Below, piece by piece: positions 8,612 to 15,550 of a stretch of DNA of 39,186 nucleotides. A model generated the notes under the pieces. The model was not told the origin of the DNA. It made no database searches and saw only the letters and a program-made list of their open reading frames with translations. A program made the position numbers and the translations under genes. The first letter of the stretch is position 1, and each line of letters starts with the position of its first letter. Source of the DNA: Chryseobacterium gleum (GTDB lineage: Bacteria; Bacteroidota; Bacteroidia; Flavobacteriales_D; Sanyastnellaceae); the NCBI GenBank assembly GCA_945874695.1, contig CAMCHP010000023.1, forward strand, positions 1 through 39,186, in the 5' to 3' direction.

Positions 8612-9409
8612 ATGAAAAAAACTTTACTCAGCCTCTCTCTCATTGCCATTGCATTTGTCGCTGCTGCGCAGTGCGAAGCCGATTATGATTTTGGTGCCGA
8701 ACCATTCGGCGTTTCTCCTGACCCAGTTCTCGGAGAATCGTTCGAAGTTGGCCAAGTCGGTGTTGCTTACACCGACATTATTCATATCAAGGTTCCAACC
8801 GACGCATCTGACATTGATGAAACCTTGCCACAAGGTGCCCCAATCGATTCTGTGCAACTCATCACTGTTACATTCAACATGGGTGGAACCAGCTACACCT
8901 TGGAGCAAATGGGCTTAGAAATTGCGTGCAACAATGCGGGTGATTCTCCTGACCCTTGCACGTTCATTGGAGGCAACCAATACTGCGCTGCACTCACTGG
9001 CACGCCAACTACTCCGGGTGAGTTCAACCTTGTAATTGAAGTACTCGGGTATACAACTGTTTTTGGAATTTTAATCTCGCAACCCGTTTCTTTCGATCAA
9101 TACACCTTTGTCGTGAACGGTGAAATATCAACCCCGAAACAAGAGAATTTCACCCTTACTTTGGGCCAAAACATTCCAAACCCAGCCATTGATGTTGCTC
9201 GCTTTCCAATTACACTTGAAAAGTCAGGAAATGTGAACTTCACTGTAGTCAATCTCTTGGGTGAGGTTGTGATCGCTGAACAGTTCAGAGGTCATGTAGG
9301 ATACAACGAGTTTACCGCGCCAGTTAGCCAACTCGCCGGAGGATTGTATCTCTACAGTATAGATGTAGACGGAAAACGAATTACTAAACGAATGGTGATC
9401 AATCGCTAA
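8612..9409 (+). CDS. Secreted protein with T9SS sorting domain, unknown function
   Basis: The product has 265 residues. A signal peptide (MKKTLLSLSLIAIAFVAAAQ) is followed by a mature N-terminal region of about 160 residues that I do not recognise. That region contains five or six cysteines (near QCEAD, IACNNAG, DPCTF and QYCAAL), which could form disulfides, and has an immunoglobulin-like beta character. The C-terminal 85 residues (LGQNIPNPAI, VVNLLGEVV, then GGLYLYSI and KRMVINR) are a type A T9SS sorting domain. The protein is therefore predicted to be exported to the cell surface. It is followed directly by an intrinsic terminator. Confidence 0.88.
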   Translation: MKKTLLSLSLIAIAFVAAAQCEADYDFGAEPFGVSPDPVLGESFEVGQVGVAYTDIIHIKVPTDASDIDETLPQGAPIDSVQLITVTFNMGGTSYTLEQMGLEIACNNAGDSPDPCTFIGGNQYCAALTGTPTTPGEFNLVIEVLGYTTVFGILISQPVSFDQYTFVVNGEISTPKQENFTLTLGQNIPNPAIDVARFPITLEKSGNVNFTVVNLLGEVVIAEQFRGHVGYNEFTAPVSQLAGGLYLYSIDVDGKRITKRMVINR

Positions 9410-9434
9410 GATTTATCGCATGGATATGAAAAGC

Positions 9435-9466
9435 GCCGCTTACTTCTTGTGAGCGGCCTTTTTTTT
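9435..9466 (+). terminator. Intrinsic terminator after the small T9SS gene
   Basis: GCCGCTTAC (9435-9443) pairs with GTGAGCGGC (9449-9457), with one G-T pair and loop TTCTT, followed by eight T residues (9459-9466). The next gene begins only 11 bases later. Confidence 0.88.
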
Positions 9467-9476
9467 ACCGCAGAAC

Positions 9477-10415
9477 GTGAATTTTGAAGTAACCATATTG
9501 GGTTGTGGAGCAGCAACTCCAACGCTGCGGCACCATCCCACCGGTCAGGTGGTAAACTTGCACGATAAGTACTTTCTAGTCGATTGTGGCGAGGGTATTC
9601 AAATGCAACTGCGGCGCTACAAAATTAAAATGCAGCGCATTGATCATATCTTCATTTCGCACTTGCACGGCGATCACTATTTCGGCATTCAAGGCTTGTT
9701 GTCTTCCATGCATTTGCTCGGACGAAAAAAAGCGCTGCATTTATTCGCTCCAGAAGGCCTCAAAGAGATCATTGACGTGCACCAGCGCGTAGGGGAGATG
9801 TACCTCAGTTTTCCGATCGAATTCCATGCACTCGATGTGAAAACGCCAGAGGTTATTTTTGAAGATAATAGCCTTGAAGTGTTGGCATTCCCGCTCGAAC
9901 ACCGCATCACGTGCGCAGGTTTTATCTTTCGAGAAAAAGAACGAAAACCGAAAGTGAGTCAAAGTGTGATTCAGCAGTTAAAACTCACGGTAGAAGAAAT
10001 TGTGACGATCAAGAATCGACGCGACATTAACCGTGCTGACGGTTCGTTCATCGCATGGCGAAAATGGGCCGATATGCCCGCTCCAGTTCGTGCCTATGCG
10101 TTTTGTTCAGATACAAAGTTTTCGCACAAGGTAATTTCCGCTGTTCAAGGTGTCGATTTACTTTACCATGAAGCCACCTTTCTGCACGAAATGAAGCTCA
10201 GAGCACAGCAAACCCATCACTCTACAGCCTTAGAGGCGGGCAGGGTTGCGCGTGAAGCAAAGGTTCATCGGCTCATTATTGGCCACTTTTCAGCCCGCTA
10301 CCTCGATGAGTCCGTTTTGTTGCTTGAGGCCCAAGCTGAATTTCCACAAACGAGACTGGCAGCTGAAGGTGTTACATTTCAGGTTGAGGCCAAACCAGCT
10401 TCGCCTTACTTGTGA
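9477..10415 (+). CDS. rnz: Ribonuclease Z
   Basis: This 312-residue metallo-beta-lactamase-fold endonuclease matures the 3' ends of tRNAs. The zinc-binding HLHGDH motif is at residues 62-67 (ISHLHGDHYFG). Further conserved blocks are VDCGEG (about 35-40), FCSDTKFS, YHEATF, HHSTALEAG and IIGHFSARY, all in the expected order, and the length is typical of the short bacterial form. The start is GTG 9477 (VNFEVTILGCGAATPT). No ATG or longer frame fits, because the preceding 40 bases are a terminator. How the gene is transcribed is unclear: no TAnnTTTG box fits between the terminator and the start, so read-through or a promoter overlapping the terminator is possible. Confidence 0.95.
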   Translation: MNFEVTILGCGAATPTLRHHPTGQVVNLHDKYFLVDCGEGIQMQLRRYKIKMQRIDHIFISHLHGDHYFGIQGLLSSMHLLGRKKALHLFAPEGLKEIIDVHQRVGEMYLSFPIEFHALDVKTPEVIFEDNSLEVLAFPLEHRITCAGFIFREKERKPKVSQSVIQQLKLTVEEIVTIKNRRDINRADGSFIAWRKWADMPAPVRAYAFCSDTKFSHKVISAVQGVDLLYHEATFLHEMKLRAQQTHHSTALEAGRVAREAKVHRLIIGHFSARYLDESVLLLEAQAEFPQTRLAAEGVTFQVEAKPASPYL

Positions 10416-10425
10416 AAAATTAACC

Positions 10426-10456
10426 TTGGTTTTAATCGCATTGTAACCTACCTTTG
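10426..10456 (+). promoter_or_regulatory. Promoter of the LuxR-type regulator
   Basis: TTG at 10426-10428 and an exact TACCTTTG at 10449-10456 are spaced by 20 bases. This is the best Bacteroidota promoter in the window, and it lies over the in-frame TTG at 10454, which argues against that codon as the translation start. Confidence 0.7.
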
Positions 10457-10480
10457 TTATTTAGAACCAATTTAAATAAA

Positions 10481-11170
10481 GTGAGCAAGATCAACGTCGT
10501 CATAGCAGATAGCAATCAGATTATTCGGTGCGGCTTGATGAGCATACTTCAAAGCGAAGCACAAGTACACGTCGTTGGAGAAGCCGAGCATGAGCTCGCT
10601 TTAATTGATTTGGTCTCGGCCTTTCGGCCGGATGTCGTCCTCATCGACTTTTTGTCGAAAGGTTTCACGATCGATACGGTGCCGCAAGTTCGAAATGTGG
10701 CTCCTAAAGTGCGCTTCGTCGCAATCACACAAGAACAGTCAGGCCATACCATTGTCAATGCTCTGCGCGCGGGGATTGATAGCTATGTGAAGAAAGACTG
10801 CGACATCCATGAAATCATTGATTCGGTGAAAGAAACAGGCATCGGTGGCAAGTTCTTTTGCGGTCAAATCTTGGAGTCGATTCGAAAAGAATCGATTAAT
10901 GTAGATGACCTGGATATTCGCGAGTTCAGTTGTGAACCTGTAACCTTATCTCCACGTGAAGTCGAGGTGATCACGCTGATTGCCGAAGGATACACCAATA
11001 ATCAAATTGCTGAGAAACTCTTCCTGAGTGCACACACTGTGACCACCCACCGAAAAAATATTATGCAAAAATTGGGGGTGAACAACACAGCTGCCATTGT
11101 GATGTATGCAGTTAAGTCTCAGTTGGTCAGCCCTAATAAATTCTTGTTTTCTCCTGATTTGTCGGCCTAG
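10481..11170 (+). CDS. NarL/LuxR-family response regulator, orphan
   Basis: From GTG 10481 the protein has 229 residues. This start is chosen because the longer TTG start falls inside the promoter. The N-terminal receiver domain (about 3-120) has the phosphoacceptor D56 (VVLIDFLSK), the switch residue T83 and the lysine at 104/105 (SYVKKD). The acidic pocket is reduced to a single D10 (IADSNQ), where most receivers carry two acidic residues. The C-terminal LuxR helix-turn-helix (about 155-212) is canonical: LSPREVEVITLIAEG, then NNQIAEKLFLSAHTVTTHRKNI. No sensor kinase is adjacent. It is likely a DNA-binding regulator controlled by a distant kinase or by a phosphorylation-independent cue. Targets cannot be seen. 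Confidence 0.92.
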   Translation: MSKINVVIADSNQIIRCGLMSILQSEAQVHVVGEAEHELALIDLVSAFRPDVVLIDFLSKGFTIDTVPQVRNVAPKVRFVAITQEQSGHTIVNALRAGIDSYVKKDCDIHEIIDSVKETGIGGKFFCGQILESIRKESINVDDLDIREFSCEPVTLSPREVEVITLIAEGYTNNQIAEKLFLSAHTVTTHRKNIMQKLGVNNTAAIVMYAVKSQLVSPNKFLFSPDLSA

Positions 11171-11196
11171 CTTAACGGTTATTGTGACCGTAAACA

Positions 11197-11227
11197 TTGC
11201 ACCTCCAGACTGTGTTACGTATTTTCG
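11197..11227 (+). promoter_or_regulatory. Possible promoter of ilvE
   Basis: TTG at 11197-11199 and TATTTTCG at 11220-11227 are 20 bases apart, with one mismatch to TAnnTTTG. The spacing supports it. Confidence 0.45.
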
Positions 11228-11290
11228 CACGGGCAATAAAGAATGCCTGCTTTTGGGGTATATCCTCCATCAGGCCTAAATGACAGGACG

Positions 11291-12361
11291 ATGATAGCAT
11301 CTGAGACAATTTTTGATATTCAACGCGTCGAAAAGTCGCGTCTTCCCGAAGTTAATTTCAACGACCTTCCATTTGGAAGGGTCTTCTCTGATCACATGTT
11401 TGTGATGGATTTTAAGGAAGGGAAATGGGAGAAGGGACGAATTATTCCTTTTCAAAATCTAAGCTTGAACCCCGCAGCGTCGGTAATTCACTACGGACAA
11501 GCAATTTTTGAGGGCATGAAAGCGTTTCGAGGCGACTCGGGCAATATTTTCATCTTTCGACCAGATCGTAACATCAAACGATTCAACCGTTCAGCGGAAC
11601 GCATGTGTATGCCTCAAATGGACGAGAAGACCTTCCATGAGGCTTTGATGCAGCTCATTGCGCTTGATCAAGAATGGGTTCCTCGCGTTCCAGAGGCTTC
11701 GCTTTACGTTCGACCCTTCATGATTTCAACCGATGAATACATCGGAGTAAAACCATCTGAATCTTACCGATTCATGATTTTTACTTGCCCAGTTGGAAAG
11801 TACTATGCCGGTGACGTTCGAGTGAAAATTGAGACAAAATTTTCACGTTCAGTGCGCGGCGGTACAGGGTTTGCAAAAGCAGCGGGTAACTACGCCGCAG
11901 CTCTGTATCCTGCTAAATTGGCACAAGACAAAGGCTACCAGCAATTGATTTGGACCGACGCCATTGAGCACAAATACATTGAAGAATCGGGTACGATGAA
12001 CATCATTTTCCGTTCAGGAAATACCATTTTCACACCAGCAATTAGCGATACCATTCTGCAAGGGGTGACCCGAGAAAGTGTTGTCGAATTGGCGCGTGAT
12101 TGGGGCTACGATGTACAAGAACGTCCCGTCGAAGTTGCTGAAGTTATCAACCTCCTCAAGCAAGGCGAGTTGCATGAAGCATTCGGTGCCGGCACAGCGG
12201 CGACGATCGCTGCTATTCGCACCATCAATTACGAAGATACGGATTACGAAATGCCTCCATTTTCTGAGTGGACATTCGCCCAACGTGCAGCAAAGGAATT
12301 GGATGCGATTAAAAAAGGCCGTGTCGCTGATACAAAAGGGTGGACGGTGCGCATTGTATAA
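11291..12361 (+). CDS. ilvE: Branched-chain amino acid aminotransferase
   Basis: This 356-residue class IV aminotransferase interconverts Leu, Ile or Val with their 2-oxo acids, using glutamate/2-oxoglutarate. The start ATG 11291 (MIASETIFDIQRVEKSR) is preferred to ATG 11243, since family members begin this way. The preceding ACAGGACG may be a weak ribosome site. PLP Lys is about residue 196 (GGTGFAKAAGNYAA), and the cofactor and substrate signature YIEESGTMN follows, together with the FGRVFSDHMFVMD start and IHYGQAIFEGMKAF. The length and motifs fit the eukaryote-like BCAT subgroup common in Bacteroidota. It ends in a strong terminator. A leucine dehydrogenase is encoded about 10 kb away, giving a second route for branched-chain amino acid catabolism. 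Confidence 0.96.
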   Translation: MIASETIFDIQRVEKSRLPEVNFNDLPFGRVFSDHMFVMDFKEGKWEKGRIIPFQNLSLNPAASVIHYGQAIFEGMKAFRGDSGNIFIFRPDRNIKRFNRSAERMCMPQMDEKTFHEALMQLIALDQEWVPRVPEASLYVRPFMISTDEYIGVKPSESYRFMIFTCPVGKYYAGDVRVKIETKFSRSVRGGTGFAKAAGNYAAALYPAKLAQDKGYQQLIWTDAIEHKYIEESGTMNIIFRSGNTIFTPAISDTILQGVTRESVVELARDWGYDVQERPVEVAEVINLLKQGELHEAFGAGTAATIAAIRTINYEDTDYEMPPFSEWTFAQRAAKELDAIKKGRVADTKGWTVRIV

Positions 12362-12386
12362 TTACACAGTTCAAACTGACTTTACG

Positions 12387-12416
12387 AACGCCGGGATACT
12401 CCCCGGCGTTTTTTTT
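12387..12416 (+). terminator. Intrinsic terminator after ilvE
   Basis: AACGCCGGG (12387-12395) pairs perfectly with CCCGGCGTT (12402-12410) around a 6-base loop, followed by a T run to 12416. It isolates ilvE from the RnfD-like gene. Confidence 0.93.
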
Positions 12417-12518
12417 ATCAATTTATATCATTGGTAATCAGTAATTTAATTAAAATTTTATGCATAAGTTGAACGCATCATAATTTAAGGTGTACAGGTG
12501 GTCATAAACAAAACAGTT

Positions 12519-13349
12519 ATGGCCACACCCATTCTTCAAAATGCGCCAGCAAGCCGGATTTCAAACATCCGCCAATTGATCGATCCTCGTGCCTTTCAAA
12601 TCGCGGCATTAGGTTCTTTTCTCATCTATGGAATCAGCAATTTAGGCTGGAACGATCAAGTGTTGCGGGTTGCCGTGATCATTACCACAGCCTTGGTGGT
12701 TCAGTCACTTGCTATCACAGCCTTGAAGCTGCCTTGGAATGCGCTGAAGAGTGGCGCAATTACTGGTTTGGGGCTTTCATTGCTTTTCTACAGTTCTGCC
12801 CCTTGGCTATGGGTTTTGGCGCCTGCACTCGCTATCGGCTCAAAATACATCATCCAGTATAAAGGAAAACACATTTTCAATCCGGCGAATTTCGGTATCA
12901 TCATTCCGATTCTGCTTACCGGTGACGCATGGGTTAGTCCTGGCCAATGGGGCAATAGTACCATGCTCATTTTTTTCTTCGCTGTTTCGGCGCTCATGAT
13001 CCTTGCACGTGTAGGGCGTATTGATACTTCATTGAGTTTCTTCCTGACCTTGTTAGGACTGGAGTTCCTTCGCAGTGTATTGTATCTCGGCTGGGATGTG
13101 GAGTGGCTTATGCACAAGATGACCAATGGGAGCATCTTACTTTTCACCTTTTTCATGATTACAGATCCGCGCACAACGCCCAATCATCGGTATGCGCGCT
13201 TAGCATGGGCTTCGGGTATAGCCGTAATCGCTTTCGTTTTAACAAGCTATTTCCAACTCCATACAGCTCCAATTTGGGCCTTGTTTTTTGCATCACCCAT
13301 CACAGCTTTTCTCGATCACTTTTTTCGCTCACGAGGCTTCAAGTGGTAG
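12519..13349 (+). CDS. RnfD/NqrB-family (UnbU-like) membrane protein
   Basis: The product is a 276-residue polytopic membrane protein with about eight to ten hydrophobic segments. KHIFNPANFG at about residues 117-126 and MITDPRTTP at about 213-221 are the signatures of the NQR2/RnfD/RnfE family. In Rnf and Nqr complexes these subunits carry covalent FMN and move electrons across the membrane. The other Rnf/Nqr subunits are absent, and I do not see the DxxSGAT flavin-attachment motif, only SGAIT near residue 78. It therefore resembles the stand-alone UnbU branch first named in enediyne clusters. ATG 12519 is preferred over an in-frame GTG at 12498. The next gene, encoding a DUF2330 protein, follows after 42 bases and is probably co-transcribed. 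The substrate and redox role are unknown. Confidence 0.8.
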   Translation: MATPILQNAPASRISNIRQLIDPRAFQIAALGSFLIYGISNLGWNDQVLRVAVIITTALVVQSLAITALKLPWNALKSGAITGLGLSLLFYSSAPWLWVLAPALAIGSKYIIQYKGKHIFNPANFGIIIPILLTGDAWVSPGQWGNSTMLIFFFAVSALMILARVGRIDTSLSFFLTLLGLEFLRSVLYLGWDVEWLMHKMTNGSILLFTFFMITDPRTTPNHRYARLAWASGIAVIAFVLTSYFQLHTAPIWALFFASPITAFLDHFFRSRGFKW

Positions 13350-13391
13350 TTTAAAATTATGCTTATAATCATTTGTAATAAAACCAGTTAT

Positions 13392-14828
13392 ATGAGAACA
13401 ATTCTTTCAATTTTCATGTTGGTAGCCGCTGCAATCAGCAGCTATCAAGCTCAGGCCTTCTGCGGGTTCTATGTGGCCAATGCAGGCGCAAAACTCTTCA
13501 ATAACAAGTCAGAAGTTATTTTGGTCCGTGATGGCAACCGCACCACGGTGACCATGTCGAATGACTTTAAAGGCGATGCTGCAGACTTTGCTATGGTTGT
13601 ACCGGTCCCCGTGTTGCTTCAAAAGAACGACATACGCGTAATGCACCGCGGTTTGTTCGACAAGTTGGGCGATTATTCAGCACCACGTTTGGTTGAGTAC
13701 TACGACGAGAATCCATGTTTTCAATACACCTATAACCTGTCTGAGCGGTCTGTCATGCCCACGAGTGCTGATTTCAGTATGCAGGAGTCTGTCACTGAAG
13801 ACCGTGAGTTGGGAGTCCGCATTGAAGCACGCTATGAGGTTGGCGAATACGAGATTTTGATTCTATCGGCCAATGAATCGAACGGATTACGCACTTGGCT
13901 CACTCAAAATGGCTATAGCATCCCCGCTCAAGCCAATGAGGTGCTTGATCCGTACATCAAATCGAATATGAAATTCTTCGTGGTGAAGGTCAACCTTGAT
14001 CAATTCGCACGCATGAACTCTGAATATTTGTCGCCTATTCAAATTACTTATGAGTCAGACAAGTTCATGCTGCCTATCCGCCTGGGCATGGCCAATGCGA
14101 ACGGTCCACAAGATCTGATCGTTTATGCCATTACCAAGCAAGGTCGCATTGAGTGCACCAATTACCGAACAGCCAAACTGCCTACAGATCGCAACATCCC
14201 GCTTTCGGTGCAACCTCAATTCGGTGAGTTTTACAAAGCCCTGTTTGACAAAGCTTGGAAGCAGGAGGGAAGAAACACCGTATTTCTCGAATACGCATGG
14301 GATGTAAGTCCGCAAAACCCCATGAAATGCGATCCTTGCATAGGTCCGCCACCCATTGTGTATGATCTTCGTGAAGCAGGCGCAACATGGTTAACTGATC
14401 AAAACTTCTCAAGCCAAGCCTTTTTCACTCGATTGCATGTGCGGTATGAACGCGACAAGTTTCCGCAAGACTTGAACTTTCAAGTGACGCCAAATACAGA
14501 GCGCTACCAATGCCGCTATGTCATGACGCATCCTGCGCAAGGAGACATGTCTTGCGAAGCGGGCCAAAAGTACCTGGAGCGCCTCCAAGACCGTCGTAAA
14601 CTGGAGCAACAAGAACTCGCAGCGCTAACCGGTTGGGAGAACCAAGGCAAGCGCATAATCGGTGAAGATCGCAACGAATTCGTGCCGATTGGAGGTGCAT
14701 CCGGCCGTTCAGGCCGAAACCCTCAAAGCCCCATTGGACTCGGTTGGTTGTTGCCGGTTGCATTCATCGTGATTCTTACCTCGCTGACACTTCCTGAGTA
14801 TATTCGAAAAACTAGAAGTTTGGCTTAA
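13392..14828 (+). CDS. DUF2330 exported protein with C-terminal membrane anchor
   Basis: This is a 478-residue protein. A signal peptide starts at ATG 13392 (MRTILSIFMLVAAAISSYQAQA); the ATG at 13359 would add a non-typical 11-residue lead. The mature part opens with FCGFYVANAGAKLFN, then VILVRDG, FAMVVPVPV and APRLVEYYDENPC, the hallmark pattern of DUF2330. There are several conserved-looking cysteines, including a CxxC (MKCDPC, about residue 315) and two near YQCRYV and MSCEAG. A Gln/Gly/Arg linker leads to a last hydrophobic segment (WLLPVAFIVILTSLTL) and a basic tail, so the protein is probably held in the inner membrane facing the periplasm. The function of DUF2330 is not known. Its 3' end overlaps the opposite-strand LOG gene by 17 bases. 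Confidence 0.83.
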   Translation: MRTILSIFMLVAAAISSYQAQAFCGFYVANAGAKLFNNKSEVILVRDGNRTTVTMSNDFKGDAADFAMVVPVPVLLQKNDIRVMHRGLFDKLGDYSAPRLVEYYDENPCFQYTYNLSERSVMPTSADFSMQESVTEDRELGVRIEARYEVGEYEILILSANESNGLRTWLTQNGYSIPAQANEVLDPYIKSNMKFFVVKVNLDQFARMNSEYLSPIQITYESDKFMLPIRLGMANANGPQDLIVYAITKQGRIECTNYRTAKLPTDRNIPLSVQPQFGEFYKALFDKAWKQEGRNTVFLEYAWDVSPQNPMKCDPCIGPPPIVYDLREAGATWLTDQNFSSQAFFTRLHVRYERDKFPQDLNFQVTPNTERYQCRYVMTHPAQGDMSCEAGQKYLERLQDRRKLEQQELAALTGWENQGKRIIGEDRNEFVPIGGASGRSGRNPQSPIGLGWLLPVAFIVILTSLTLPEYIRKTRSLA

Positions 14829-15519
14829 GCAGATACTGGCTGTAGAAGCGGTCGATTACCTCGACCGCTTCTTCGGCTGTATCCACAACCTCCCACAGTT
14901 CAAGGTCTTTGGCTGAAATATTTCCTTCGCGCTCGAGCAACGTGCTTTTCACCCAATCAATCAAACCCGACCAGAAACTCCGACCCACAAGAATAATCGG
15001 GAATCGTCCGATTTTATGCGTTTGAATAAGCGTCATTGACTCAAAGAGTTCATCCAACGTACCAAACCCGCCAGGCATAACAATGAAGCCCTGAGAATAC
15101 TTCACGAACATCACCTTCCGAACAAAGAAATAGTCGAAATTGATCGATTTGTCGTGGTCAATCCACGGGTTACCTTTCTGCTCAAAAGGCAATTCAATGT
15201 TCAGGCCGACAGATGTTCCACCGCCATCCGCAGCGCCGCGATTTCCCGCTTCCATGATACCCGGGCCGCCTCCTGTAATTACGCCATAGCCCTTTTCAAC
15301 GAGCATGCGTGCAATAACCCGAGCCATTTTATAGTAAGGCGAGCCAGGCTTGGTTCGTGCACTTCCGAAAATCGAAACGCAGGGACCAATTTGCTGGAGT
15401 TTGTCATATCCTTCCACGAACTCCGACATGATCTTAAAAATTGACCATGAATCGTTCGATTTTATTTCGTTCCAAGAACGGGGCGTGAATTTCGATTCAA
15501 CACTTTTACCTTTTTCCAT
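14812..15519 (-). CDS. LOG-family (TIGR00730) Rossmann-fold protein
   Basis: This 235-residue protein has the LOG nucleotide-binding signatures: VSIFGSARTKPGSPYY near residue 48, GGGPGIMEAGNRGA near 82, and PGGFGTLDELFESMTLIQ near 149. LOG enzymes cleave the N-glycosidic bond of nucleoside monophosphates (cytokinin riboside monophosphates in plants, purine or pyrimidine NMPs for bacterial PpnN), releasing base and ribose 5-phosphate. The Arg and Glu of the catalytic motif are present in the expected loops. It starts 31 bases after the end of uvrA on the same strand and is probably in its operon. The actual substrate cannot be read from the sequence; older databases call this family lysine decarboxylase, which is wrong. 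Confidence 0.9.
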   Translation of the reverse strand: MEKGKSVESKFTPRSWNEIKSNDSWSIFKIMSEFVEGYDKLQQIGPCVSIFGSARTKPGSPYYKMARVIARMLVEKGYGVITGGGPGIMEAGNRGAADGGGTSVGLNIELPFEQKGNPWIDHDKSINFDYFFVRKVMFVKYSQGFIVMPGGFGTLDELFESMTLIQTHKIGRFPIILVGRSFWSGLIDWVKSTLLEREGNISAKDLELWEVVDTAEEAVEVIDRFYSQYLLKPNF

Positions 15520-15550
15520 TTTGCTACAATTGCGGTGAAAAATACATCAT

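Noticed and set aside
10454-10480. TTG start for the LuxR-type regulator
   Set aside because: The TTG is the last three bases of an exact -7 promoter box, so it is not in the transcript.
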